From Robiginitomaculum sp. (GTDB taxonomy: Bacteria > Pseudomonadota > Alphaproteobacteria > Caulobacterales > Maricaulaceae), in assembly GCA_016763315.1 (NCBI GenBank), contig JAESTZ010000070.1, forward strand, positions 1-39,930: a DNA stretch of 39,930 bases, written 5' to 3'. Shown in pieces: positions 8,801-15,878 of the stretch. A program made the translations under genes and the position numbers. Numbering within the stretch: the first letter of the stretch is position 1; each line of letters starts with the position of its first letter. The notes under the pieces were generated by a model. It made no database searches, was not told the DNA's origin, and worked only from the letters and a program-made list of their open reading frames with translations.

Positions 8801-9229
8801 ATGGATATAAAAGCAAGAGATATCATAGACATATCAAAAAATCTTAATGTTGATGAATCAACAAATTTTTTGCCTGAAGAAGCAACGGACACAGCCAAGG
8901 ACTCAAGTATACCAAAAGAAGAACTTGAGCGGTTAACCGAGGATTTGATCGCGGCATTTAAAAGCGTGTACGATCCTGAAATTCCGGTTGATGTTTACGA
9001 ACTGGGCTTGATTTACAAGGTCGATGTCTCTGATGATCGTGATGTTGAGGTTGATATGACTTTGACTGCGCCGGGCTGTCCGGTGGCTGGCGATATGGTT
9101 ATGTGGGTGGAAAATGCCGCCGCCAGTGTTGCTGGCGTGCGCGGGGTTACGGTCAATTTGATTTTTGAACCACCTTGGACTCCGGCCAGAATGTCTGACG
9201 AGGCACGGTTAGAATTAAATATGTTCTAA
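8801..9229 (+). CDS. sufT: SufT, DUF59/MIP18-type Fe-S maturation factor
   Basis: SufT proteins assist maturation or trafficking of Fe-S proteins. The DUF59 domain covers about residues 45-135, with the hallmark DPEIPVDVYELGLIY and the conserved cysteine in APGCPVAGDM. The C-terminal PPWTPARMSDEARLELN also fits. An N-terminal tail of about 45 residues, rich in acidic and polar residues, precedes the domain. It is the last gene of the operon, 5 bases after sufS. SufA normally found nearby in many proteobacteria is not here. The last 15 bases overlap glpD, which is read on the other strand. Confidence 0.93.
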   Translation: MDIKARDIIDISKNLNVDESTNFLPEEATDTAKDSSIPKEELERLTEDLIAAFKSVYDPEIPVDVYELGLIYKVDVSDDRDVEVDMTLTAPGCPVAGDMVMWVENAAASVAGVRGVTVNLIFEPPWTPARMSDEARLELNMF

Positions 9230-10705
9230 TACCAGCCAGTCCTGTAATTTTTTGACCTGTTGTTTGCTTAAATGCAGGCCGATTTTGCTACGTCGCCAAA
9301 TTAAGTCATCAACTGTGTTGGCGAATTCGTATTGTAGTAAATATTTGGCCTCGACCTCGCTAAATCCATAACCAAAATCAATTCCCAAATCATCTTGGGA
9401 CTTTACATCGGTAAATATATCGAACACCAATGTGCCATAAGCTTTGGCTAATCGAGTAACATTTGCCTTATCAAAGAATGGGTGTTGCTGTTCAATGCGG
9501 GAAATTAAATCGCTAAGACTATCGTTGCCAAAATCGCCGCCCGGTAGAGGCTTGGTTGCCGTCCATGGGTCTAAATCGTTACCCAATCGCGACGAAATCA
9601 TATTCACAGCTTTTTCTGATAGCTTGCGGTAAGTGGTCACTTTACCACCTAAAATGCTTAGAAATGGTGGATTGTCGGTGTTTTCGTCCATTACTAATTC
9701 ATAATCGCGCGATAGAGCCGAAGCGGATTTTTGAGGATCACCGAACAAGGCTCTGACTCCGGAGTAACTCCAGATAATATCTTTTTTGGAAAGGTTATGT
9801 TCGAAAAACCGCGACACACCGGTTAGCAAATATTCGGTTTCAGCAGCGTTTAAATGCGCCTTGGCCGGATCACCGGTAATTGGGGTATCTGTGGTTCCAA
9901 ACAAGGTGTAGTCGTTCTGAAATGGGATTGCGAATAATACCCTTCCATCAGGGTTTTGAAATAAATATGCGTGTTCACCATCATACAATTTCGGCAGCAC
10001 AATATGGCTGCCTTGCACTTTGACCATGTGCGCGGCATGATCAAAACCGGCCAAGTTATCGACTTTATCAGCCCATGGCCCAGCTGCGTTGATTACGCAT
10101 CTAGCTGTGCAGTTCGATTTTTTATTGCCCTTAACAATTTCTGCCAACCATTTTCCGTCTTTAACCTGCAATGTAGTAAGTCTGGTATTGGTTAGAATTT
10201 TTGCCCCTTTATCGGCGGCATCAACAGCGTTTAATACTACTAATCTGGCATCATCAACCCAGCCATCTGAATAGGCAAAGGCTTTGGTCGGGCCGGACTT
10301 TAACGATGCCCCTTCTTGTGTGCCGGTTAGAGAAATGCTGCTGGTACTGGCAAGTGATATCTTGCCGCCAAGATGGTCATAAATCCACAAGCCAATGCGG
10401 ATCAGCCATGCCGGGCGCATTTTAGGCAGGATCGGTAAAACAATCCGCAAAGGCTGGATCAAATGCGGGGCGATTCTTAACAGAACCTCGCGTTCTTTTA
10501 ATGCTTGGCGAACCAGTCCAAATTCATAATATTCAAGATAACGTAAACCACCATGGATCATTTTTGTGCTGGCTGATGATGTGCCGCTAGCTAAATCAGC
10601 TTGTTCTACCAGACAAACCGATAATCCGCGTCCGGCGGCATCACGAGCAATGCCCGCGCCGTTAATGCCGCCGCCGATTATTAGTAAATTAAATTCTTGT
10701 TGCAT
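9215..10705 (-). CDS. glpD: Glycerol-3-phosphate dehydrogenase, aerobic
   Basis: GlpD is the FAD-linked, membrane-associated enzyme that oxidises glycerol-3-phosphate to dihydroxyacetone phosphate and passes electrons to quinone. The 496-residue protein begins with the FAD Rossmann motif GGGINGAGIARDAAGRG (11-27). It also has the family segments SSASTKMIHGGLRYLE, NAAGPWAD and FGTTDTP. The C-terminal helical cap is present, so the gene is complete. It diverges from glpK across 97 bases, forming a two-gene glycerol catabolic unit. No glycerol facilitator GlpF or GlpR regulator is in the window. Confidence 0.96.
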   Translation of the reverse strand: MQQEFNLLIIGGGINGAGIARDAAGRGLSVCLVEQADLASGTSSASTKMIHGGLRYLEYYEFGLVRQALKEREVLLRIAPHLIQPLRIVLPILPKMRPAWLIRIGLWIYDHLGGKISLASTSSISLTGTQEGASLKSGPTKAFAYSDGWVDDARLVVLNAVDAADKGAKILTNTRLTTLQVKDGKWLAEIVKGNKKSNCTARCVINAAGPWADKVDNLAGFDHAAHMVKVQGSHIVLPKLYDGEHAYLFQNPDGRVLFAIPFQNDYTLFGTTDTPITGDPAKAHLNAAETEYLLTGVSRFFEHNLSKKDIIWSYSGVRALFGDPQKSASALSRDYELVMDENTDNPPFLSILGGKVTTYRKLSEKAVNMISSRLGNDLDPWTATKPLPGGDFGNDSLSDLISRIEQQHPFFDKANVTRLAKAYGTLVFDIFTDVKSQDDLGIDFGYGFSEVEAKYLLQYEFANTVDDLIWRRSKIGLHLSKQQVKKLQDWLVLEHI

Positions 10706-10802
10706 TTACTTTCGCCTAAAACCTTGGGAAGAACCTATGTTGGGTTTTGCAAAGTGCAATAGAAAATGCTCTAAATTGACCAAAATAATATTAGGATTTG
10801 AA

Positions 10803-12284
10803 ATGCAAGATGCAATATTAGCCATTGATCAGGGAACCACGAGCAGCCGGGCGATCACTTATGATCAAGATGGTGGGCAAATTTGCTCGGCGCAACAGGA
10901 ATTTGCACAAATTTACCCGCAAGCCGGTTGGGTGGAGCATGATCCAGAAGTGATTTGGCAAACATGCTTGCAAACCATCAGTGAAGTTGTGAAAATTGCC
11001 CATGAAAAAGGCTATCAACCGATTGCTTGTGGGATTACCAACCAACGGGAAACAACGATTATTTGGGATCGCAAAACTGGTGAGCCAATAGCTAATGCTA
11101 TTGTTTGGCAGGATCGACGTACTGCACCTGTTTGTGATGAACTAAAGGATAAAGGGTTTGAGGGTCTTGTTATTCAGCAGACCGGATTGTTACTGGATCC
11201 GTATTTTTCCGCGACTAAAATTGCTTTTTTGCTGGATAATGTCGATGGCGCAAGAGAGCGGGCGAAGCGCGGTGAATTAGCATTTGGTACGGTAGATAGT
11301 TTCTTAATTTGGCGACTGACCAATGGTAAAGTTCATGCCACCGATGCGACAAATGCTTCTAGAACTGCTCTTTATGATATTAGAAAAGGACGATGGTCGG
11401 AACAATTACTGGAATTGTTTAATGTTCCGGTTTCGGTTTTACCTGAAGTGAAAGACTGTGTGGCGGATTTTGGTGCTATCGACGTTGCGCATTGTGGGTT
11501 TGAGATTCCGATAAAAGGCGTTGCCGGTGATCAACAAGCAGCAAGCATCGGTCAAGCATGTTTTAGCCCCGGAGAGTTAAAGTCCACATTTGGAACCGGA
11601 TCGTTTTTATTGGTTAATACCGGTGATAAACTAATTCGTTCAAAGCACCGGTTGCTTGGCACTATTGCCTATCAATTAGATGGCGTAACAACTTACGCGC
11701 TTGAAGGATCAATTCTTTCTGCTGGCTCCACTATTCAATGGCTACGCGATGGTTTGGAAATCATTGCTGATGCGTCTGAGTGTGAGACATTGGCCAAATC
11801 AATTCCCGATACCGGAGGAGTTTATCTAGTTCCGGCTTTTGCTGGACTTGGCGCGCCGCATTGGGATGCTGAGGCGAGGGGGGCTTTGTTGGGGCTAACC
11901 CGTGGAAGCGGCAAAGCGCAAATAGTTCGGGCGGCATTGGAGGCAGTAGTTTATCAAACTCGTGATCTGGTAGAGGCGCTTGAACTTGATGGGGTGAAAT
12001 TATCAAGGATTAGGGTTGATGGTGGTATGGTTGGAAACGACTGGCTGTTACAGTTCATGGCAGATATTTTAGGGATTTCAGTCGAGCGCCCAGTAAATAT
12101 AGAGAGTACAATCACTGGCGTGGCGGCTTTGGCTGCTGTTGGTATTGGTTTATTTCCATCATTACAGGAATTTGCCTGCCGCCGAGTAATTGATCAGGTT
12201 TTTAGGCCGCAAATGACTGATGGAACTCATAAAGAATTACTCTTCGGCTGGGACAATGCCTTGCAACGGGTCTTGAATGAATAA
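10803..12284 (+). CDS. glpK: Glycerol kinase
   Basis: GlpK phosphorylates glycerol to sn-glycerol-3-phosphate, the substrate of GlpD next door. The chosen ATG at 10803 lies 6 bases after AGGA (10793-10796) and gives MQDAILAIDQGTTSSRA, the family's N terminus. The open frame continues further 5' into glpD, but that extension is unlike GlpK. The 493-residue length fits (E. coli 502). ITNQRETTIIWD, WQDRRTAP and STFGTGSFLLVNTG mark the FGGY carbohydrate-kinase fold. The gene is intact. Confidence 0.96.
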   Translation: MQDAILAIDQGTTSSRAITYDQDGGQICSAQQEFAQIYPQAGWVEHDPEVIWQTCLQTISEVVKIAHEKGYQPIACGITNQRETTIIWDRKTGEPIANAIVWQDRRTAPVCDELKDKGFEGLVIQQTGLLLDPYFSATKIAFLLDNVDGARERAKRGELAFGTVDSFLIWRLTNGKVHATDATNASRTALYDIRKGRWSEQLLELFNVPVSVLPEVKDCVADFGAIDVAHCGFEIPIKGVAGDQQAASIGQACFSPGELKSTFGTGSFLLVNTGDKLIRSKHRLLGTIAYQLDGVTTYALEGSILSAGSTIQWLRDGLEIIADASECETLAKSIPDTGGVYLVPAFAGLGAPHWDAEARGALLGLTRGSGKAQIVRAALEAVVYQTRDLVEALELDGVKLSRIRVDGGMVGNDWLLQFMADILGISVERPVNIESTITGVAALAAVGIGLFPSLQEFACRRVIDQVFRPQMTDGTHKELLFGWDNALQRVLNE

Positions 12285-12289
12285 AGTAT

Positions 12290-13036
12290 TTATTTGCCAA
12301 ATAATGATTGGATTCGCTGCATTATTGTTGGTGGGTGCTCAATCAACGGAATAGCAAATATCAAATTATCACCGTCACGTAATGCCGGCCAGTCTCGTGC
12401 CATCGGCTCTTTTCTGGTCGGGTGGTAATGAAATGACAATCCGGTTTTGCAAGTTCTAAAATCTATAAATAAATTATTCGGTCCGATCTTTTCAGCATAG
12501 GATTTTAATCCTTTGCTGCTACCGGACATAACCTGCTCATAACTTAATCCGATGTCTTCAAAGTTGAATAATAACTCAAGAAAATTCTCTTCATCTAACA
12601 ATATCCGTCCGTGTTTTTTAGCTGACTTTTGCTCGCGCTCAAAGAAAGTCTTTAAGCTGGGTGCATAAATTGTTATGCTCATAGGGTCATGGCAGTTAAA
12701 CAATACTGGCCCCAAGCTACCATCAGATTTAACGTCAACAATAAGCGAATTTCCGCAACCATCAGGAAGTAAATTTATACTGCGTTCTAATGCTGGGCCG
12801 GTTTGTTGATCAACTTCGGTTAACCACTCAAAACCCCAACCTTCTTCATCACCCCAGTTTGCACCATTGGCAATACGTACCATCGTCACCAATTCCTCTG
12901 GAGGCGGCATGTTATGTTCTTGACTGTATTCTTCGCAAAACTTGGCTATTTGTTGTTCACTAGCGGGAGCCATGGGGGTGATACCGGCAAATCCGCAATT
13001 TATAAAGTTTTTGTAAGTTGTGATAAGGTCAGTCAT
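12290..13036 (-). CDS. SMI1/KNR4 (SUKH)-like protein
   Basis: The 248-residue product resembles the SMI1/KNR4 or SUKH fold. It has an early LVTMVRIANGANW helix-turn segment, then LPDGCGNSLIVDV with GPVLFNCHDP and a SLKTFFE helix, in the order seen in these proteins. SUKH proteins often act as immunity proteins in polymorphic-toxin systems but also occur as general adaptor proteins. No toxin or secretion gene is adjacent, so immunity is not claimed. It has no signal peptide. A strong GGAGG ribosome site precedes the ATG by a few bases. Its 3' end lies 5 bases from the 3' end of glpK. The family assignment is moderate. Confidence 0.6.
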   Translation of the reverse strand: MTDLITTYKNFINCGFAGITPMAPASEQQIAKFCEEYSQEHNMPPPEELVTMVRIANGANWGDEEGWGFEWLTEVDQQTGPALERSINLLPDGCGNSLIVDVKSDGSLGPVLFNCHDPMSITIYAPSLKTFFEREQKSAKKHGRILLDEENFLELLFNFEDIGLSYEQVMSGSSKGLKSYAEKIGPNNLFIDFRTCKTGLSFHYHPTRKEPMARDWPALRDGDNLIFAIPLIEHPPTIMQRIQSLFGK

Positions 13037-13326
13037 ATATCAACCTCCTTTTGCTACCGTTAAACGTGTATCGATTACTAAGCTATGAAGTACGTTTTGA
13101 ATATAGAAATCGAAGATTGATTGGCTTTATTTACTGGTAAGGTTAATTATTCCTGACCGCTATTACTGAAATTTTGCAACAACAGGGAACGCAAATTAAC
13201 TGCTTTTCCTTGAACTAAAACGCCACTTCCCGCTTACCAAGCCTTGGCATCTTACCGAGGGGCACACATTAAGCAGATCGAAGGTGACATTTACGGTAAA
13301 ACCGGACGGTCATGCACAAAATGGAT
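13037..13326. other. Intergenic stretch with no convincing gene
   Basis: About 290 bases between the SMI1-like gene and the frameshifted membrane gene. I see no RNA gene or good terminator. A plus-strand open frame running from 13244 across the next gene has no ribosome site, no recognisable motif and lies antisense to the better coiled-coil reading. The stretch contains the left copy of a 14-base direct repeat (13213-13226). Confidence 0.4.
13213..13226 (+). repeat. 14-bp direct repeat, left copy
   Basis: AACTAAAACGCCAC, identical to 14124-14137. After both copies comes ACCAAGCC: directly overlapping in the right copy, and 11 bases displaced in the left one. The two copies bracket the frameshifted membrane gene. 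Confidence 0.5.
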
Positions 13327-13551
13327 CTACTTCAGTTCGAGAGAGAATTTACGTGGGGTTAGGAATGATGGGGCTGGGCTAGGTAAATATATATTTAGAA
13401 GAGCCGCCACCACTAAGATCACAATTCCTAATGTAAATAAAAATCCAGAGGAGAACAGAAAAATTATATATATAGCCGGCATATTGGCATCAATTTCTTC
13501 TGAAGTTCTTTTTTGTTTCACTAAAAAAGCATCCACGGACTCACTTTCCAT
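13327..13551 (-). CDS. 3' part of frameshifted membrane/coiled-coil gene
   Basis: A 74-residue frame from ATG 13551 that probably is not an independent gene. Reading upstream of this ATG in the same frame stays open to about 13613 and gives strongly coil-like sequence (ELRSKFTEFERKIAKM), continuing into ESESVDAFLVKQKR. Then follows a hydrophobic segment of about 27 residues (IYIIFLFSSGFLFTLGIVIL and on), one membrane helix. The upstream frame (13521-14006) ends in a less coil-like tail antiparallel to this logic. Joining the two by a one-base shift in the A5 run at 13609-13613 gives a single protein of about 226 residues. If translated separately, a weak AAGGA lies about 11 bases before the ATG. 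Confidence 0.55.
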   Translation of the reverse strand: MESESVDAFLVKQKRTSEEIDANMPAIYIIFLFSSGFLFTLGIVILVVAALLNIYLPSPAPSFLTPRKFSLELK

Positions 13552-14006
13552 TTTTGCAATTTTCCTTTCGAACTCTGTAAACTTACTTCGTAGTTCCCGA
13601 ATACTTGCTTTTTATTACTGATATCTCTTAAGTCACTCTCCGATAAACTGTGTTTCTTTTCTAACTTATTTATATCGGCTTCTTGTTTATCTTGTTCTTT
13701 AATATCCAAAAAATTCGAATCTTTTATTAAAGTTACTTTGTCCAGAAGTTCGCGTGTAATCTTTAAAGCCGAAGAAGCCCATACGTCATCTTTGACACTC
13801 TCTGCAACCATTGCGGTCAAACCCGTAAAACCGCCAAACAAAATACCAAGTAAAAATGGTACGAAAAATATAATATTCTCTTGCACGGATTCTATTGGCT
13901 CGTCACCGCTACCAAATAATTGCAATAATGCCAAAACCGCTGCGCCATTTGCAATCGTGAATGTGTTTTGATTTCTGCGTCTCCAAAATTCCTTATCACC
14001 AACCAT
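13521..14006 (-). CDS. 5' part of frameshifted membrane/coiled-coil gene
   Basis: Start ATG 14006 is chosen because a GGAGG ribosome site lies 5 bases upstream (13-17 bases earlier in-frame starts lack one). The 161-residue frame begins MVGDKEFWRRRNQ. It has two hydrophobic segments (ANGAAVLALLQLF and IIFFVPFLLGILFGGFTGLTA), then charged helix-forming sequence (KEQDKQEADINKLEKKH). After about residue 131 the coil continues better in the -1 frame than in this one. I do not recognise a family. The whole gene is probably a small membrane protein with a long cytoplasmic coiled coil between helices 2 and 3. Its base composition is noticeably AT-rich beside its neighbours. Confidence 0.6.
   Translation of the reverse strand: MVGDKEFWRRRNQNTFTIANGAAVLALLQLFGSGDEPIESVQENIIFFVPFLLGILFGGFTGLTAMVAESVKDDVWASSALKITRELLDKVTLIKDSNFLDIKEQDKQEADINKLEKKHSLSESDLRDISNKKQVFGNYEVSLQSSKGKLQKWKVSPWMLF
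13609..13613 (-). other. A5 run: likely frameshift site
   Basis: On the minus strand the codons AAT AAA AAG CAA contain a five-A run. Re-reading one A changes the frame so that the coiled coil goes on through KASIRELRSKF and reaches the third membrane helix. The T-AAA-AAG heptamer resembles the A-AAA-AAG slippery sequence of dnaX but has T at the first position, so a programmed shift is possible but not well supported. A real indel or an assembly error is at least as likely. Confidence 0.5.
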
Positions 14007-14026
14007 ATTTACCTCCATCTCAAAAG

Positions 14027-14053
14027 GACGGGAGACAGCCTGCGCCACCCGTC
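14027..14053 (-). repeat. Inverted repeat in leader of membrane gene
   Basis: GACGGG (14027-14032) and CCCGTC (14048-14053) form a 6-bp stem with a 15-base loop. On the minus strand it is followed by CTTTTG and then by the ribosome site of the frameshifted gene. It could be an attenuator-like hairpin, but the stem is short. Confidence 0.3.
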
Positions 14054-14063
14054 AATCCCACCA

Positions 14064-14076
14064 CCTGTGTCACAGG
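14064..14076. repeat. Perfect 13-base palindrome
   Basis: CCTGTG and CACAGG surround a single central T. With one mismatch the symmetry extends by CC/GG on the outside. It lies about 60 bases upstream of the minus-strand ATG 14006, a reasonable place for an operator; the tight loop makes an RNA hairpin less likely than a protein site. Confidence 0.35.
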
Positions 14077-14123
14077 CGGGAACATTGGAGCAAACAATCC
14101 ATCATGGAGTCCAGTCTCTTTTT

Positions 14124-14137
14124 AACTAAAACGCCAC
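14124..14137 (+). repeat. 14-bp direct repeat, right copy
   Basis: Identical to 13213-13226, 911 bases away. Together they flank the frameshifted membrane gene and part of its palindrome cluster. This could be a footprint of insertion or a chance match. Confidence 0.5.
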
Positions 14138-14158
14138 CAAGCCGGCTAATTTCACCTA

Positions 14159-14196
14159 TATTGGTGGCAAACGTCTGCTTGCCAGAACCACCAATA
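14159..14196. repeat. 9-bp inverted repeat, 20-base loop
   Basis: TATTGGTGG (14159-14167) is the exact reverse complement of CCACCAATA (14188-14196). The loop contains a further CAA/TTG pairing opportunity. It sits between divergent genes, so it is not a simple terminator of either. Confidence 0.5.
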
Positions 14197-14197
14197 C

Positions 14198-14216
14198 CTG
14201 CGGGGTTTTGCCGCAG
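14198..14216 (+). repeat. GC-rich hairpin upstream of the JmjC-like gene
   Basis: CTGCGG and CCGCAG form a 6-bp stem with loop GGTTTTG, followed by TTAATTTT. On the plus strand it looks like a weak intrinsic terminator or a leader hairpin for the gene at 14302; no plus-strand gene ends just before it. Confidence 0.4.
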
Positions 14217-14301
14217 TTAATTTTAGCAATTCGGTATGACGATTGCAGTAAATTACCTGTTTAGCGCAACATTGTGCCAGACTGTTATGTAGGAGTAAGT
14301 G

Positions 14302-15246
14302 ATGAAAATAATCAATAATTGGACTGAGGATAATCGCCGCGATTACGGAAAAAAAGTGATGGCGGTTGAGCATTCATTACAAGATACAGGCTTGTTTTCG
14401 GATCAAGCCTTGGTTGATTTATTAGATAAACACCCAAAGCATTTAATTGATGTTCTGGCCGTACCAAAAGATGGTCAGCGCCAGCAATATAAAGACCAGC
14501 ACCTAACGGTGGATTTTGGTGATGCATCGGGTGCAACTTTGGTTGCTGCTGCTCAATCTGGGGATATTTGGATCAATATCCGTGAAGCAATGAATACCCA
14601 CCATGAATATATTGCTGTGCTTGATCAGTTACATGATGAGTTGGAGCACGGAACTGGTAAAAACTTTGATCGTAGAAATTGCCGTGGCGGGGTATTGGTT
14701 TCCTCACCTACTGCTCGAACACCGTACCATAGTGATCCGACCATTACCCATCTTTGGCATATTCGTGGTCATAAACGGGTTTGGGTTTACCCTTTGGGAC
14801 AGGACTTCTTGCCTGATGAGGCGTTTGAAGCAATCATTCTTGGCGAGAGAAATGAAGATGTACCATATAATTCCGAAATGGACGCAAGTGCCGGAGTTTA
14901 TGATTTATATGGTGGCGAGATGGTTTCCTGGCCGCATCGTTCGCCGCACAGAGTTGAAAACCAGAGTTTTTGCGTGTCGATGGTGATGGAATTTTCAACC
15001 CGTGAAAGTGCGTTCATAAATGGCGGCATGCTGACCAACGGAATTTTACGTCGCAAATTCGGAATGAGTCCGCAATGGGATAATGCATCACATTTTGAGA
15101 AAATTATAAAATCAGTTGCCGGTAGAATATTGCGAAAAGCAGGTGCGTTAAATTCTTACCATTACAAAGATATGGTGCAATTCAAGCTTGATGACGCAGT
15201 CGACGGGTATCTACGGCAAGTTAAACCTTATCAACGGGCGTTTTAG
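14302..15246 (+). CDS. JmjC/cupin-8-like Fe(II)/2-oxoglutarate oxygenase
   Basis: A 314-residue protein with the motif set of JmjC or cupin-like 2-oxoglutarate oxygenases. PYHSDPTITHLWHIRGHKRVW supplies His143 and Asp145 (HxD), and WPHRSPHRVEN supplies the distal histidine, probably His216 or His212. Bacterial relatives hydroxylate proteins or small molecules, or serve as poorly known oxygenases; the substrate is unknown here. It has no signal peptide. ATG 14302 is 6 bases after AGGAG, which is why it is preferred over the GTG at 14299. It stands alone, with a minus-strand secreted-protein gene behind it. Confidence 0.75.
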   Translation: MKIINNWTEDNRRDYGKKVMAVEHSLQDTGLFSDQALVDLLDKHPKHLIDVLAVPKDGQRQQYKDQHLTVDFGDASGATLVAAAQSGDIWINIREAMNTHHEYIAVLDQLHDELEHGTGKNFDRRNCRGGVLVSSPTARTPYHSDPTITHLWHIRGHKRVWVYPLGQDFLPDEAFEAIILGERNEDVPYNSEMDASAGVYDLYGGEMVSWPHRSPHRVENQSFCVSMVMEFSTRESAFINGGMLTNGILRRKFGMSPQWDNASHFEKIIKSVAGRILRKAGALNSYHYKDMVQFKLDDAVDGYLRQVKPYQRAF

Positions 15247-15285
15247 AATTAATTACTTGTCTTCTGTCTCGCGGCGAGGTCGCGC

Positions 15286-15726
15286 CTAGTTAGTTTTACC
15301 TGCCCGTGCGTCGGCTTTTTCTTGACGTAGCTTTGCGCGTTTTGCGACAATCGCTTTGGCGGTGTCTTTATTTGCAACTTTTTCAATGAACTTTATCGGG
15401 CAGTTATCATTGCTCGAGTGAATAAATTCAATCATTGGCGGGCAGACAAGCTGGTTTTCAAAACTAACCGTTATTTTAGACGTAAAATCAATGTCGCGAC
15501 ACCGGCGAGAAGCTTGCGCCAGATAATTCCTTTTTTGAGTACGGCCACGCAGAAATACGTGATAGTCATCAAGACCCTCGAAACCGGTTATGTCATAGAC
15601 TCGAAAGCATCGATTTTTTGGTTTTTCCTCCGTAGCAGAGACAACAGAATCGCCAGCTGAGGCGGTAAACGAAATAGTAAGAAAAGTGCCAACTAATAAA
15701 AAAAATACCGAGATGGATTTGAGCAT
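15286..15726 (-). CDS. Small secreted protein (DUF6491-like)
   Basis: A 146-residue protein with a clear Sec signal peptide: a hydrophobic stretch at residues 4-18 and probable cleavage after TASA, near residue 24. The mature part has four cysteines (RCFRV, SRRCRD, LVCPP, DNCPI), which could form two disulfides in the periplasm, and ends in a lysine-rich helix. The C-x-V-Y...FLRGR...Y pattern reminds me of alphaproteobacterial DUF6491 proteins, whose function is unknown. An AGGGG ribosome site precedes the ATG. Confidence 0.65.
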   Translation of the reverse strand: MLKSISVFFLLVGTFLTISFTASAGDSVVSATEEKPKNRCFRVYDITGFEGLDDYHVFLRGRTQKRNYLAQASRRCRDIDFTSKITVSFENQLVCPPMIEFIHSSNDNCPIKFIEKVANKDTAKAIVAKRAKLRQEKADARAGKTN

Positions 15727-15878
15727 GGTCTACCCCTAATTGTTATTTAATATTAACTTGATTGGTGAATTATGGCAGGAATAAGGCAAATGTCGCGAAT
15801 GTGAATTAACCGGTGATTAGGGTAGTTCGGCTTAGATGTGAATATTGGAATATGGTTCACTTGTCTGGCTCGTAATTT

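Noticed and set aside
10566-10802. Upstream extension of glpK
   Set aside because: It would lie inside glpD and is unlike the GlpK N terminus, while ATG 10803 has AGGA at the right distance.
13244-13621. Plus-strand open frame of about 125 codons
   Set aside because: No ribosome site or motif; it is antisense to the coiled-coil gene whose minus-strand reading is much more protein-like.
15268-15285. GGCG/CGCC weak hairpin between the convergent JmjC-like and secreted-protein genes
   Set aside because: Four-base arms without a T tract do not support a terminator call.
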